Part shown: in pieces, positions 1 through 10,438 of the stretch | Position numbering within the stretch: position 1 is the stretch's first letter | Layout: every line of letters begins with the position of its first letter | Position numbers and translations under genes: made by a program | Source of the DNA: Actinocatenispora comari | Lineage (GTDB): Bacteria; Actinomycetota; Actinomycetes; Mycobacteriales; Micromonosporaceae | Length of the DNA: 37,661 bases | Reading direction: 5' to 3' | NCBI RefSeq assembly: GCF_017312725.1 | Contig: NZ_BOPO01000114.1 | Span: forward strand, 1-37,661 | The notes under the pieces: generated by a model | What the model was told of the DNA's origin: nothing | Seen by the model: only the letters and a program-made list of their open reading frames with translations | Databases searched by the model: none

Positions 1-622
1 GCCGGGCCGCCCAGTCGTCGCCGGGCAGCGCGGTGAGCACCGCCCGCGGCGCCCGCCCGTCGGCCAGCGCGCGCAGGAACGCGGGCCCCGCCGGGTACCC
101 GCGCCAGCCGTCGCCGCCCGGCGGTGCCACCGGGCCCACCGGTACCGGCTCCGGCTTCGCCCGCTCCGCCCGGGCGTGCCGCGGCGGTACGGCCAGCCGG
201 AGCACGTCGGCGAGCGTCCCGCCGTACCGGTCGGCGACGGCGCGGGCCAGCCGCACCACCTCGGGCGCGAGGATCGGGACGGCGGAGACGACGCGTTCCA
301 GGAAGCCGAGCCGGCCGGTGAAGTCGGTGTCGGCGACCCGGGCCAGCACGAACCCGTCGGCGAGCTGCCCGCCGAACCGGACCCGGACCCGGCAGCCGGG
401 CACCGCCGCCTCGGCCAGGTCGGCCGGCACCAGGTAGTCGAACGGCCGGTCCAGGTGCGCCAGTCCGACGTCGACGGCCACCTGCGCCACCGGCAGTTCG
501 GCCGCCGCCGTCCTGGCCCGCGCCGGGCGTCGGGCCGGCACCCGGCGAGTCGCGGTACGGCTCGCGGACCGTTCCGGCCGGGCGGGCGCGCCGGGCAGCG
601 GCAGCGTCGGGTCGTCGCTCAC
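1..622 (-). CDS. priA: Primosomal protein N' (PriA), N-terminal part, runs off the left edge
   Basis: The first 207 codons of a minus-strand gene are present; the rest lies beyond base 1. PriA remodels stalled replication forks and restarts replication. After a basic, Pro/Arg-rich leader of about 40 residues the translation enters the PriA 3'-DNA-binding domain: VDVGLAHLDRPFDYLVPADL, then RVRVRFGGQLADGFVL, then the Tyr-Gly-Gly-Thr stretch and VLRLAVPPRHAR. I chose the GTG at 622 because it gives MSDDPTLPLPG just ahead of the domain. The helicase core is outside the window. From memory, actinobacterial PriA often lacks intact helicase motifs, which cannot be tested here. It follows metK on the same strand after a hairpin (664-703), so it may be a separate or attenuated transcript. 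Confidence 0.88.
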   Translation of the reverse strand, partial: MSDDPTLPLPGAPARPERSASRTATRRVPARRPARARTAAAELPVAQVAVDVGLAHLDRPFDYLVPADLAEAAVPGCRVRVRFGGQLADGFVLARVADTDFTGRLGFLERVVSAVPILAPEVVRLARAVADRYGGTLADVLRLAVPPRHARAERAKPEPVPVGPVAPPGGDGWRGYPAGPAFLRALADGRAPRAVLTALPGDDWAAR

Positions 623-663
623 CCTGCAGTCCTACCTCGCCGACGTCGGTACGCCGACACGCA

Positions 664-703
664 CCGGGGCGTGTCCCGGCGCACTGCCGTGGACACGCCC
701 CGG
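664..703 (-). terminator. 13-bp perfect inverted repeat between metK and priA
   Basis: CCGGGGCGTGTCC (664-676) is perfectly complementary to GGACACGCCCCGG (691-703) across a 14-base loop. It lies downstream of the metK stop and 42 bases before the priA start. There is no T-run, which is common for actinobacterial terminators. Two short GGCCCGCC-type palindromes at about 740-777 lie just after metK and may add to termination. A terminator or attenuator role is inferred. Confidence 0.5.
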
Positions 704-776
704 ATCACGCGTGGCGCGGAGAAACCCGGGCGGACCGAGGCCCGCCGGGCCTTGCTTGCCGAGGCCCGGGCGGGCC

Positions 777-1970
<1,194 letters not shown>

Positions 1971-2005
1971 CGTACTCCCCGGAGTGTGCGATTTGATGAA
2001 CGGCG

Positions 2006-2032
2006 AGTCTAGCCGGACGACCTCGAGGTGAA
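2006..2032 (-). promoter_or_regulatory. Possible metK promoter
   Basis: Reading the minus strand, TTCACC (2032-2027) and TAGACT (2011-2006) are separated by 15 bases, and TAGACT lies about 35 bases before the metK ATG. The -10 is good but the spacer is short, so this is only a candidate. The same TAGACT hexamer occurs at 16398-16403 upstream of efp. Confidence 0.3.
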
Positions 2033-2069
2033 CTCGCGGGTGGCCACGCCGCAGGAACTGACCCCGAGA

Positions 2070-3293
2070 CTACTCATGCCCGGCGCCCGGGCCCAGCACC
2101 CCGAGCCGGGAAACAACCAGGTCCAGCACCTCGTCGGCCAGTTCGACCTTGCTCATCTCGGTCAGATCGGTCCGACCACCGTCCGCGTCGAGCACCGTCG
2201 CGGCATTGGTGTCGGTACCGAACCCCTGGTCCGGGCCGACCTTGTTGGCCACGATCAGGTCGGCCCGCTTGCGGGCGAGCTTGCCGGCGGCGTTGTCGAG
2301 CAGGTCGTCGGTCTCGGCGGCGAACGCGACGAGCACCTGCCCCGGCCGCTTCGCCGCACCGAGCTCGGCCGCGATGTCGGGGTTGACCGCCAGTTCCAGC
2401 GGCGGCATGGTGCCGTCCGGGCTCTTCTTGATCTTGCTGGTGGCCGGGTGCGCCGGCCGGAAGTCCGCCGGGGCCGCCGCGAACACCATCGCGTCCGCGT
2501 CGGCGACGGCGAGCAGCGCCTGCCGCAGCTGCTCGGTGGTCTCGACCCGCACCAGGTCCGCCCCGGCCGGCGCGGGCAGCGTGACGTTCGCGGCCACCAG
2601 CGTCACCCGGGCGCCCCGGGCCAGCGCCGCGCGGGCGAACGCGTACCCCTGCTTGCCGCTGGACCGGTTGCCGACGAACCGGACCGGATCCAGGTACTCC
2701 CGGGTACCGCCGGCGCTGACCACCACGTGCCGCCCGGCCAGGTCGGCACGCTGCCCGTACCGGCCGGCGAGCACCGCCTCGACCACCTCGTACAGCGCGG
2801 CCGGGTCCGGCAGCCGGCCCTTGCCGGTGTCCGGGCCGGTCAGCCGGCCGACGTCGGGCTCGACCACGATCGCGCCGCGGGAGCGCAGCGTGGCGACGTT
2901 CGCCACGGTCGCCGGGTGCTGCCACATCTCGGTGTGCATCGCCGGCGCGAACACCACCGGACCGCGCGCGGCGAGCAGGGTGGCGGTGAGCAGGTCGTCG
3001 GCCCGCCCGGCCGCGGCCCGGGCGAGCAGGTCCGCGGTGGCCGGCGCGACGATCACCAGGTCGGCGCGCTGGCCGAGTTCGACGTGCTCCACCTCGGGTA
3101 CGTCGTCGAACACGCCGGTGTGCACCGGCTGCCCGGACAGCGCCTCCCAGGTCGGCGCGCCCACGAACCGCAGCGCGGCCGGGGTCGGCACCACCCGGAC
3201 CCGGTGGCCGGCCTCGGTGCACCGGCGCAGCAGCTCGCACGCCTTGTACGCGGCGATGCCGCCGGCGACGCCCAGCACGATGTTTCGGCTCAT
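2070..3293 (-). CDS. coaBC: Bifunctional phosphopantothenoylcysteine decarboxylase/synthetase
   Basis: 407 residues. It carries out two steps of coenzyme A synthesis: joining cysteine to 4'-phosphopantothenate (CoaB, CTP-dependent) and decarboxylating the product with FMN (CoaC). The CoaC half has the flavoprotein start IVLGVAGGIAAYKACELLRR, the active-site histidine region VEHVELGQRADLVIVAPATA (His70) and APAMHTEMW (116-124). The last is the PxMNxxMW motif with Asn replaced by His, which I recall as usual in actinobacteria. The CoaB half has SAGGTREYLDPVRFVGNRSS, AAPADFRPA and the basic KIKK. The ATG at 3293 is preferred. A GTG three codons upstream (3302) is also open, and neither has a strong ribosome site. 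It is downstream of rpoZ on the same strand. Confidence 0.95.
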   Translation of the reverse strand: MSRNIVLGVAGGIAAYKACELLRRCTEAGHRVRVVPTPAALRFVGAPTWEALSGQPVHTGVFDDVPEVEHVELGQRADLVIVAPATADLLARAAAGRADDLLTATLLAARGPVVFAPAMHTEMWQHPATVANVATLRSRGAIVVEPDVGRLTGPDTGKGRLPDPAALYEVVEAVLAGRYGQRADLAGRHVVVSAGGTREYLDPVRFVGNRSSGKQGYAFARAALARGARVTLVAANVTLPAPAGADLVRVETTEQLRQALLAVADADAMVFAAAPADFRPAHPATSKIKKSPDGTMPPLELAVNPDIAAELGAAKRPGQVLVAFAAETDDLLDNAAGKLARKRADLIVANKVGPDQGFGTDTNAATVLDADGGRTDLTEMSKVELADEVLDLVVSRLGVLGPGAGHE

Positions 3294-3320
3294 ACCGCAC
3301 ACTCAACCGCACCGGCGCCG

Positions 3321-3350
3321 CCGCCGTCACCTCGACCGGGTGATCGGCGG
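3321..3350 (-). terminator. Hairpin in the rpoZ-coaBC gap
   Basis: CCGCCGTCACC (3321-3331) pairs with GGTGATCGGCGG (3339-3350), with one bulged T and a 7-base loop. It lies in the 157-base gap between the rpoZ stop and the coaBC start. No T-run follows, so it may be a weak terminator or attenuator. I see nothing else in this gap. Confidence 0.35.
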
Positions 3351-3450
3351 ATCCGGTCACAGCGGCGGACCGGCCCCGGACACGCCGACGGCGCCGCACC
3401 GACCGCCGGAGCGGTGGGACGCGACGCCGTGGAAGTGGTGCGACTCGCCG

Positions 3451-3717
3451 TCAGGCCTCGTTGGTGGGCTCGGCGGTGAGCAGACCGGCGTTGATCTCGC
3501 GAAGCGAGATCGACAGAGCCTTCTCCTGCGGGGTGGTCTCGACCAGCGGTCCGACGTACTCCAACAGGCCCTCGCCGAGCTGCGAGTAGTACGCGTTGAT
3601 CTGGCGGGCGCGCTTGGCGCCGAAAATCACCAGGGCGTACTTCGACGGCGTCTTCTCGAGCAGCTCGTCGATCGGGGGGTTGGTGATGCCTTCGGGACTG
3701 GCCACGGTTCCGGACAC
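3451..3717 (-). CDS. rpoZ: RNA polymerase omega subunit
   Basis: 88 residues. Omega binds and stabilises the beta' subunit during RNA polymerase assembly. The sequence [20 protein letters not shown] followed by [20 protein letters not shown] and [11 protein letters not shown] is characteristic of actinobacterial omega. The reading frame stays open upstream to 3864, but that extension is not omega-like. I chose the GTG at 3717, which gives [20 protein letters not shown] and has TGAGG nine bases ahead. gmk lies upstream on the same strand with 184 bases between, and coaBC follows. The linkage of gmk, rpoZ and coaBC is conserved in many bacteria. Confidence 0.95.
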   Translation of the reverse strand: MSGTVASPEGITNPPIDELLEKTPSKYALVIFGAKRARQINAYYSQLGEGLLEYVGPLVETTPQEKALSISLREINAGLLTAEPTNEA

Positions 3718-3901
3718 GCGGATCGACCTCAATGCCTGCGATCGTTGGATGGGCGGCGACAGTGTCACATGTCGACCGATGCCGACGGGGCGGCGACTGA
3801 CACCATGGTGAACGACCGATGGTAGCAACAGGTTGTGACCATCGGCGAGGCAACCGCGGGGCACCGTTCGCTTTCTGTGACCGAGGACACGAAGTGGTCG
3901 G

Positions 3902-4501
3902 TCAGGCGCGGTGCGTGGCCGATGCGGCCGGGTCCAGCAGCGCGACGAGTTCGTCGGCCGCCTGGTCGATCGAGTGGTTCACGATCGTGACGTCGAACTC
4001 CGGCTCCGCGGCGAGCTCCTCGCGGGCCAGCCGCAGCCGCCGCTGGATGGTCTGCTCGTCCTCGGTGCCGCGGCCGACCAGCCGGCGAACCAGCTCGTCC
4101 CAGCTCGGCGGGGCCAGGAACACCAGCCTGGCCGCCGGCATCGCGGCGCGGACCTGGCGGGCGCCCTGCAGGTCGATCTCCAGCAACGCCGGCAACCCGG
4201 CCGCCAGCCGCTGCTCCACCGGGCCGCGCGGGGTGCCGTAACAGTTGCCGGCGTACTCGGCCCATTCGAGCAGCTGACCCGCGGCCGCCATGCGGTCGAA
4301 CTCGGCCCGGTCGACGAAGTGGTAGTGCCGGCCGTCAACCTCGCCGGGCCGCGGGGCGCGGGTGGTCACCGAGACCGACAGCCAGACGTCCGGGTATCGC
4401 TTCCGCACCCGCGCATACACGCTGCCCTTGCCGACCCCGGACGGACCGGACAGGACGGTGAGGCAGGCGGGATGCGGCGCGGCGGCGCGGTCAACGGTCA
4501 T
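3902..4501 (-). CDS. gmk: Guanylate kinase
   Basis: 199 residues. It phosphorylates GMP to GDP with ATP. Seen are the phosphate loop GPSGVGKGS (19-27), [20 protein letters not shown] (GMP-binding), [10 protein letters not shown] and [13 protein letters not shown]. The Walker A loop reads GKG-S rather than the usual GK-S/T, the form common in adenylate kinases. The open frame extends 28 codons upstream, but the ATG at 4501 ([20 protein letters not shown]) gives the family length. The ribosome site is weak. It is separated from the upstream mihF gene by a strong hairpin (4614-4650), so it probably has its own promoter or depends on read-through. Confidence 0.95.
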   Translation of the reverse strand: MTVDRAAAPHPACLTVLSGPSGVGKGSVYARVRKRYPDVWLSVSVTTRAPRPGEVDGRHYHFVDRAEFDRMAAAGQLLEWAEYAGNCYGTPRGPVEQRLAAGLPALLEIDLQGARQVRAAMPAARLVFLAPPSWDELVRRLVGRGTEDEQTIQRRLRLAREELAAEPEFDVTIVNHSIDQAADELVALLDPAASATHRA

Positions 4502-4613
4502 GCTTGTTTCTACCGAACATGCTCCAGGCACGTGCAGGGAACTCCCGCGCCAGTGGCATCCGGCGCGGCCCGCGGTGCCGGTCATCGAAACCGTTCTGAT
4601 CGGGGAACTGCTC

Positions 4614-4650
4614 TGAGGGTGTGCCGGTCAACCGCACCGACACACCCTCA
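4614..4650 (-). terminator. Terminator-like hairpin after mihF
   Basis: TGAGGGTGTG (4614-4623) and CACACCCTCA (4641-4650) are perfect complements. After one mismatch the stem can continue with four further pairs. The hairpin starts only seven bases beyond the mihF stop codon. No T-run follows on the minus strand. The tight spacing to the stop makes termination the most likely role. Confidence 0.65.
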
Positions 4651-4656
4651 ACCTAC

Positions 4657-4977
4657 CTACTCGGCAGCGCTGAACTCGGCGAGCAGCGAGGAACGCTGGT
4701 GCTCGCCGAGGCCACGAAGCCGCCGGCTGTCCGCGATGTGCAGCCGCTCCATGATCTGGGCGGCGCGCACCTTGCCAATTCCGGGCAGCGCCTCGAGCAC
4801 CGCCGACACCTTCAGCTTGCCGACGACCTCATCGGTGTCGGCCTGCTTGAGAACGTCGGCGAGGCTCGTGTCCCCCCGCTTGAGCTTGTCCTTCAGCTCA
4901 GCGCGGGCCTTGCGCGCGGCAGCCGCTTTCTCCAGCGCGGCAGCACGCTGCTCAGGGGTGAGCGACGGGAGCGGCAC
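4657..4977 (-). CDS. mihF: Actinobacterial integration host factor
   Basis: 106 residues, small and basic. The family (mIHF in mycobacteria, sIHF in Streptomyces) binds DNA without sequence specificity through a helix-two-turns-helix, organises the nucleoid, and is unrelated to the IHF of Proteobacteria. The lysine/arginine- and alanine-rich N-terminal helix (residues 8-35) is followed by TSLADVLKQADTDEVVGKLK and the DNA-binding LEALPGIGKVRAAQIMERLH. The GTG at 4977 has AAGGAG seven bases ahead, a good ribosome site. It lies between pyrF (upstream) and gmk (downstream) and appears to be a single-gene unit with its own promoter (5037-5066) and terminator (4614-4650). Confidence 0.95.
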   Translation of the reverse strand: MPLPSLTPEQRAAALEKAAAARKARAELKDKLKRGDTSLADVLKQADTDEVVGKLKVSAVLEALPGIGKVRAAQIMERLHIADSRRLRGLGEHQRSSLLAEFSAAE

Positions 4978-5036
4978 GAAGGTCTCCTTGGGTTGCGTGT
5001 GTGAAGAAACGAAACGGATGAACTACCAGCGCGGGA

Positions 5037-5066
5037 AACCTAGCGGGCAATCGCACCAGGAAGCAA
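5037..5066 (-). promoter_or_regulatory. Likely mihF promoter
   Basis: On the minus strand TTGCTT (5066-5061) and TAGGTT (5042-5037) are separated by 18 bases, a good housekeeping-sigma arrangement. The inferred leader is about 50 bases. A 16-base near-palindrome, GTGTCATCGATGTCAC at 5099-5114 (one mismatch between arms), lies about 33 bases upstream of the -35 and could be a regulator site. Confidence 0.5.
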
Positions 5067-5130
5067 CGCCGGCACGCGTGAGCGGTACCCGCTAAATGGT
5101 GTCATCGATGTCACATTCTTGCGGAACAAC

Positions 5131-5985
5131 TCACGCGCTCCGACCCAGCACGCTAGCGCAAGAGCGCCACACCGTGTCGGCGGAGGCACGCAACGCATCC
5201 ACAGCTGGTCCGTTTTGGAGTATTTCACGGGAGTATGCGGGCAGGACCAGCGGCAATGCCGGACCGAACAGATCGGTCAGGTCAGCCGGCCGACCGCCCT
5301 GCGCGCCCAGTCCCGGCGCCAGCAACGGGCCGTTCACCTTCGCCAGATCGTGACCGATTCCGCCCGCTGCGGTCGCTCCGATCACCGCACCGAGCGACCC
5401 GAACGGGGTGGCCCCGGCATTGCGGGCGGCCAGCTCGGCCAGGATCGTGCCGGCCACCGTACGACCGTCCGCGGCCACCGCGCGCTGCACCCCGGCGCCC
5501 TCCGGGTTCGACGTCAGCGCCAGCACGAACACCCCCTTGCCGTGCTTCGCCGCCAGCTCGAACATCGGTTCCAGCGAACCGAACCCCAGGTACGGGCTGG
5601 CGGTCACCGCGTCGCCGGCCAGCGGGCTGGCCGGGTCGAGGTAGGCGTCCGCGTACGCGGCGACGGTCGAGCCGATGTCGCCGCGCTTGGCGTCCACCAG
5701 TACCAGCGCGCCGGCCGAGCGGGCCTCGGCGATCACCGTCTCCAGTACCGCGATGCCGCGGGAGCCGTGCCGCTCGAAGAACGCCGACTGCGGCTTGAGC
5801 ACCGCGACGCGGTCGGCGAGCGCCTCGACCACGGTACGGGCGAACCGGTCCAGGCCGGCCGCGTCGTCGCCCAGGCCCCAGGCGGACAGCAGCCCGGGGT
5901 GCGGGTCGATGCCGACGCACAGCGCCGGCCGGGCGGCACCGGCCGCGGCCAGCCGGGCGGCGAACGAGGTCTGCGGATCGGTCAT
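5131..5985 (-). CDS. pyrF: Orotidine 5'-phosphate decarboxylase
   Basis: 284 residues, the length of the longer actinobacterial/archaeal-type subfamily. It converts OMP to UMP, the last step of de novo UMP synthesis. The catalytic segment [20 protein letters not shown] contains the Lys100/Asp103 pair, CVGIDPHPG (23-31) binds the substrate ribose, and [13 protein letters not shown] lies near the C-terminus. The ATG at 5985 overlaps the pyrD stop in an ATGA, so translation is probably coupled. It is the last gene of the pyr operon. The 153 bases that follow hold the mihF promoter. Confidence 0.97.
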   Translation of the reverse strand: MTDPQTSFAARLAAAGAARPALCVGIDPHPGLLSAWGLGDDAAGLDRFARTVVEALADRVAVLKPQSAFFERHGSRGIAVLETVIAEARSAGALVLVDAKRGDIGSTVAAYADAYLDPASPLAGDAVTASPYLGFGSLEPMFELAAKHGKGVFVLALTSNPEGAGVQRAVAADGRTVAGTILAELAARNAGATPFGSLGAVIGATAAGGIGHDLAKVNGPLLAPGLGAQGGRPADLTDLFGPALPLVLPAYSREILQNGPAVDALRASADTVWRSCASVLGRSA

Positions 5986-7085
5986 CGCGACTCCTGCCTG
6001 CTGTCCGCGGCCACCCGCGGTCGGTACACGGTCTGGCCGACCGCGCGGTTGATCTGGCGGACCAGCTGGGGCCCGCGGTAGATGAACCCGGTGTAGAGCT
6101 GCACCAGGCTCGCGCCGGCGTCCAGCATCCGCAGCGCGCCGTGCGGGTCGAGGATGCCGCCGACCCCGATGACGGGCAACCGGCCACCGGTCTGCCGGTG
6201 GACGAAGTCGACCAGCTGCACGGCACGCTCGTGCAGCGGCCGGCCGGACAGACCCCCGGTCTCGCCGCCGGCCGCGGTGTCCGCGCTGGCCAGGCCGTCG
6301 CGGGCCAGCGTCGTGTTGGTGGCGATGATGCCGGCCACCCCGGCGTCCGTGCAGACCTGCAGCAGCTCGGCCAGCGCCGGCTCGGTCAGGTCCGGCGCTA
6401 CCTTCACCAGCAGCGGGCGGGGCGGCGCGTCGCCGGCCAGCGCCCGGGACTCCGCGGACAGCGCCGCGAGCAGCTCGGCCAGCGCGCCGGCGTCCTGCAG
6501 CGTGCGCAGGCCCGGGGTGTTCGGCGACGAGACGTTGATCGCGAAGTAGTCACCGTGCCGGTACAGGGTGCGCAGCGAGGCGAGGTAGTCGTCGACCGCG
6601 TCGGGCAGCGGCGTCACCTTCGACTTGCCGATGCTGATGCCCAGCGGTACCGGCAGCGGCCCCAGAGCGGCCAGCCGGGCCGCCAGGGCGGCCGCTCCGG
6701 CGTTGTTGAAGCCCATCCGGTTGATCAGGGCGTCCGAGGCCGTCAGCCGGAACAGGCGCGGTCTCGGGTTGCCGGGTTGCGGATGCCGGGTGACCGTGCC
6801 GACCTCGACGAACCCGAAGCCGAGCGCCGGCCAGGCCGGCAGCGCCACGCCGTCCTTGTCCAGCCCGGCGGCGAGACCCACCGGGTTCGGGAACCGAACG
6901 CCGAACGCCTGCACCGGCGCCGACCGGGCGTGCTTGCGGTACCGGGCGGTCGCGGCCCACAGCGCGGTGAGCCGGGCCGGCCCGCCGGCCAGCCCGGCCA
7001 ACGCCCGCAGCGTCGCGGTGTGCGCCACCTCGGCGTCCCCGCCGCCCAGCCGGAACAGCGCCGGGCGCAGCAGCTGCCGGTACAT
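5982..7085 (-). CDS. pyrD: Dihydroorotate dehydrogenase (quinone), class 2
   Basis: 367 residues. It oxidises dihydroorotate to orotate and passes electrons through FMN to membrane quinone. The N-terminal amphipathic stretch [20 protein letters not shown] is the class 2 membrane-association region. The core follows: [13 protein letters not shown] (67-79), [28 protein letters not shown], the active-site serine loop [11 protein letters not shown] (184-194) and IGVGGI plus [13 protein letters not shown] near the FMN phosphate. The reading frame stays open far upstream through carB, but that is an antiphase shadow. The ATG at 7085 shares one base with the carB stop (TGATG). pyrF follows with an ATGA overlap. 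Confidence 0.97.
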   Translation of the reverse strand: MYRQLLRPALFRLGGGDAEVAHTATLRALAGLAGGPARLTALWAATARYRKHARSAPVQAFGVRFPNPVGLAAGLDKDGVALPAWPALGFGFVEVGTVTRHPQPGNPRPRLFRLTASDALINRMGFNNAGAAALAARLAALGPLPVPLGISIGKSKVTPLPDAVDDYLASLRTLYRHGDYFAINVSSPNTPGLRTLQDAGALAELLAALSAESRALAGDAPPRPLLVKVAPDLTEPALAELLQVCTDAGVAGIIATNTTLARDGLASADTAAGGETGGLSGRPLHERAVQLVDFVHRQTGGRLPVIGVGGILDPHGALRMLDAGASLVQLYTGFIYRGPQLVRQINRAVGQTVYRPRVAADSRQESR

Positions 7086-10000
7086 CAGGCGCCGCGCCGG
7101 GCCGCGTGCAGCGCCTGCAGCGGCCGTACCGTCATCTCGCCGCGGATCAGCGCCTCGATGCCCATGATCGCCGCCGACGCACCCTGCACCGTGGTGATGC
7201 ACGGGGTGTCGGTGGTGACCGCGGCGCTGCGGATCTCGTACCCGTCGGCGCGCGGTCCGGACCCGTGCGGCGTGTTGATCACCAGCGCCACGCCGCCGGA
7301 CTCGATCAACTCGACGGCGTTGGGTCCGGCGTCGCCGGCCGGGTCCTCGAAGTGCTTGCGCACCACCCGGGTGGCGATGCCGTGCCGGCGCAGCACCTCC
7401 GCGGTACCGGCGGTCGCGACGATCTCGAAGCCGAGATCGGCGAGCCGCTTGACCGGGAAGATCAGCGCCCGCTTGTCCCGGTTGGCGGCCGAGACGAACA
7501 CGGTGCCGGCGGTCGGCAGCGAGCCGTACACGGCGGCCTGCGACTTGGCGAACGCGTGGCCGAAGCTGGTGTCGATGCCCATCACCTCGCCGGTGGACTT
7601 CATCTCCGGCCCGAGCAGCGAGTCGACGCCGCGGCCCTCCAGCGTGCGGAACCGCTTGAACGGCAGTACCGCCTCCTTGACCGCGACCGGGGCGCCCGCC
7701 GGCAGCGTGGCGTTGTCGCCGGTGGCCGGCAGCAACCCCTCGACGCGCAGCTGCTCGATGGTGGCGCCGAGCATGATCCGGGCCGCCGCCTTCGCCAGCG
7801 ACACGCCGGTCGCCTTGGACACGAACGGCACCGTGCGGCTGGCACGCGGGTTGGCCTCCAGCACGTACAGCCGGTCGTCCTTCAGCGCGTACTGCACGTT
7901 GAGCAGCCCGCGGACCCCCACCCCGTGCGCGATGGCCTCGGTGTAGCGGCGGACCTGCTCGATGTCGGAGGCGCCGAGGGTGATCGGCGGCAGCGCGCAG
8001 GACGAGTCGCCGGAGTGCACCCCGGCCTCCTCGATGTGCTCCATCACGCCGCCGAGGAACACCCGCTCGCCGTCGCACAGCGCGTCCACGTCGATCTCGA
8101 TCGCGTCGTCGAGGAACCGGTCGACCAGCACCGGGTGCTCCGGCGAGGCCTCCGTCGCGCGGTCGATGTAGCCGCGCAGGGTGTCCTCGTCGTACACGAT
8201 CTCCATGCCGCGCCCGCCCAGCACGTACGACGGGCGCACCAGCACCGGGTAGCCGATCTCGTCGGCGATCTCCTTCGCCTCCTCGAACGAGGTGGCCGTG
8301 CCGTACTGCGGGGCGGCGAGGCCGGCGTCGGTGAGCAGCTTGCCGAACAGGCCGCGGTCCTCGGCCGCGTCGATGCTCGCCGGGCTGGTACCGACCACCG
8401 GCACGCCGGCGTCCGCGAGCCGCCGGGCCAGCCCCAGCGGCGTCTGCCCGCCCAGCTGCACGATCACGCCGACCACGCCGGGGCCGCCGGCCGCCTTGCC
8501 GGACGAGTCCTCGGCGTGCACGACCTCCAGCACGTCCTCGAAGGTCAGCGGCTCGAAGTAGAGCCGGTCGGCGGTGTCGTAGTCGGTCGACACCGTCTCC
8601 GGGTTGCAGTTGACCATGACCGTCTCGTACCCGCCGTCGCCGGCGGCCGGATCGCGCAGCGCCATCACCGCGTGCACGCACGAGTAGTCGAACTCGATGC
8701 CCTGCCCGATCCGGTTCGGCCCGGAGCCGAGGATCAGCACCTTGGGCCGCGCCGACGGCGCCACCTCGGTCTCCGCGGCCGGATCGGTCTCGTACGCCGA
8801 GTAGTGGTAGGGCGTGGTGGCGGCGAACTCGGCCGCGCAGGTGTCGACGGTCTTGTACACCGGGCGCACGCCGAGGCGGTGCCGCAACCGGCGCACCCCG
8901 TCCTCGCCGGCGAGCTCCGGGCGCAGCGCGGCGAGCTGCCGGTCGGACAGCCCGGCCCGCTTGGCCCGGCGCAGCAGCGTCGCGTCCAGCACCGCCGCCT
9001 CGGTGATCTCGGCCCGCAGCTCGACCAGCGCGGCGACCTGGTCGACGAACCACGGGTCCATCCCGGACGCCTCGCACACCGCGGCCACGGTGGCGCCGGC
9101 GCGCAGGGCCCGCTCGACCGTGTACAGCCGACCGTCGTGCGGGGTGCGCAGCGCGGTCAGCAGCTCGTCCACCGTGGCGGGCGCGCCGTCCCGGGTCCAG
9201 AAGCCGGCGGCCTTGGTCTCCATCGACCGCATCGCCTTGTTCAGCGCCTCGCCGAAGCTGCGGCCCAGCGACATCGCCTCGCCGACCGACTTCATCGTGG
9301 TGGTCAGCTCCGGGTCGGCACCCGGGAACTTCTCGAACGTGAACCGCGGGATCTTGACGACCACGTAGTCCAGCGCCGGCTCGAACGCCGCCGGCGTCGC
9401 CTTCGTGATGTCGTTCGGGATCTCGTCCAGGGTGTAGCCGACGGCGAGCTTCGCGGCGATCTTCGCGATCGGGAACCCGGTCGCCTTCGACGCCAGCGCC
9501 GACGAGCGGGACACCCGCGGGTTCATCTCGATCACGATCATCCGGCCGTCGACCGGGTTGACCGCGAACTGAATGTTGCACCCGCCGGTGTCCACCCCGA
9601 CCTTGCGCAGCACCGCGATCGCCAGGTCACGCATCTGCTGGTACTCGCGGTCGGTCAGCGTCATCGCCGGCGCCACGGTGACCGAGTCGCCGGTGTGCAC
9701 GCCCATCGGGTCGACGTTCTCGATCGAGCAGACGACCACGACGTTGTCGTTGCGGTCGCGCATCAGCTCCAGCTCGTACTCCTTCCAGCCGAGTACGGAC
9801 TCCTCGATCAGCACCTCGTGCGTCGGGCTGGCGGCCAGGCCCGCACCGGCGATGCGTTCCAGCTGGTCCGGGTCGTGCGCCATGCCGGAACCCAGCCCGC
9901 CCATGGTGAAGCTGGGCCGGATCACGACCGGCAGGCCGAGCTCGGCGACCGTGTCGCGCACCTCGGCCATCGTGTGACACACCGCGCTGCGCGGCACGTC

Positions 10001-10438
10001 CCCGCCGACCTCGCGGACCACCTGCTTGAACTTCTCCCGATCCTCGCCGCGCCCGATCGCCTCGATGTCCGCGCCGATCAGCTCGACCCCGTGCTTGACC
10101 AGGATGCCCTGCTCGTCCAGCGCGACCGCGGCGTTCAGCGCGGTCTGCCCGCCGAGGGTGGCGAGCAGCGCGTCGATCGGGTGCCCATTCGCCGCCTCGG
10201 TCGCGATCACCTGCTCGATGAACTCGGTGGTGATCGGCTCGACGTAGGTCGCGTCGGCGAACTCCGGGTCGGTCATGATCGTCGCCGGGTTCGAGTTCAC
10301 CAGCGTGACCCGCAGCCCCTCGGCCTTCAGCACCCGGCACGCCTGGGTACCGGAGTAGTCGAACTCGCACGCCTGGCCGATCACGATCGGCCCGGAGCCG
10401 ATCACCAGCACGTGTCCGATGTCGGTACGCCTAGGCAT
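7085..10438 (-). CDS. carB: Carbamoyl-phosphate synthase large subunit
   Basis: 1117 residues. It makes carbamoyl phosphate from bicarbonate, ammonia delivered by CarA, and two ATP, for pyrimidine and arginine synthesis. Two homologous ATP-grasp halves are visible: the first begins [20 protein letters not shown], the second [20 protein letters not shown]. Each has a metal-binding region, [19 protein letters not shown] in the first and [19 protein letters not shown] in the second. The last 150 residues form the allosteric MGS domain ([40 protein letters not shown]), where UMP and ornithine act in characterised homologues. The ATG at 10438 overlaps the end of carA by eight bases. pyrD follows at once. 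Confidence 0.98.
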   Translation of the reverse strand: MPRRTDIGHVLVIGSGPIVIGQACEFDYSGTQACRVLKAEGLRVTLVNSNPATIMTDPEFADATYVEPITTEFIEQVIATEAANGHPIDALLATLGGQTALNAAVALDEQGILVKHGVELIGADIEAIGRGEDREKFKQVVREVGGDVPRSAVCHTMAEVRDTVAELGLPVVIRPSFTMGGLGSGMAHDPDQLERIAGAGLAASPTHEVLIEESVLGWKEYELELMRDRNDNVVVVCSIENVDPMGVHTGDSVTVAPAMTLTDREYQQMRDLAIAVLRKVGVDTGGCNIQFAVNPVDGRMIVIEMNPRVSRSSALASKATGFPIAKIAAKLAVGYTLDEIPNDITKATPAAFEPALDYVVVKIPRFTFEKFPGADPELTTTMKSVGEAMSLGRSFGEALNKAMRSMETKAAGFWTRDGAPATVDELLTALRTPHDGRLYTVERALRAGATVAAVCEASGMDPWFVDQVAALVELRAEITEAAVLDATLLRRAKRAGLSDRQLAALRPELAGEDGVRRLRHRLGVRPVYKTVDTCAAEFAATTPYHYSAYETDPAAETEVAPSARPKVLILGSGPNRIGQGIEFDYSCVHAVMALRDPAAGDGGYETVMVNCNPETVSTDYDTADRLYFEPLTFEDVLEVVHAEDSSGKAAGGPGVVGVIVQLGGQTPLGLARRLADAGVPVVGTSPASIDAAEDRGLFGKLLTDAGLAAPQYGTATSFEEAKEIADEIGYPVLVRPSYVLGGRGMEIVYDEDTLRGYIDRATEASPEHPVLVDRFLDDAIEIDVDALCDGERVFLGGVMEHIEEAGVHSGDSSCALPPITLGASDIEQVRRYTEAIAHGVGVRGLLNVQYALKDDRLYVLEANPRASRTVPFVSKATGVSLAKAAARIMLGATIEQLRVEGLLPATGDNATLPAGAPVAVKEAVLPFKRFRTLEGRGVDSLLGPEMKSTGEVMGIDTSFGHAFAKSQAAVYGSLPTAGTVFVSAANRDKRALIFPVKRLADLGFEIVATAGTAEVLRRHGIATRVVRKHFEDPAGDAGPNAVELIESGGVALVINTPHGSGPRADGYEIRSAAVTTDTPCITTVQGASAAIMGIEALIRGEMTVRPLQALHAARRGA

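Noticed and set aside
1971-2069. SAM riboswitch ahead of metK
   Set aside because: Only 99 bases separate metK from coaBC. I see no conserved SAM-box core or multi-helix fold.
5982-9581. A single 1199-residue open frame on the minus strand covering pyrD and most of carB
   Set aside because: Only its C-terminal 367 residues are PyrD. The rest is carB in the wrong frame, Arg/Gly/Pro-rich and featureless. The true start is the ATG at 7085.
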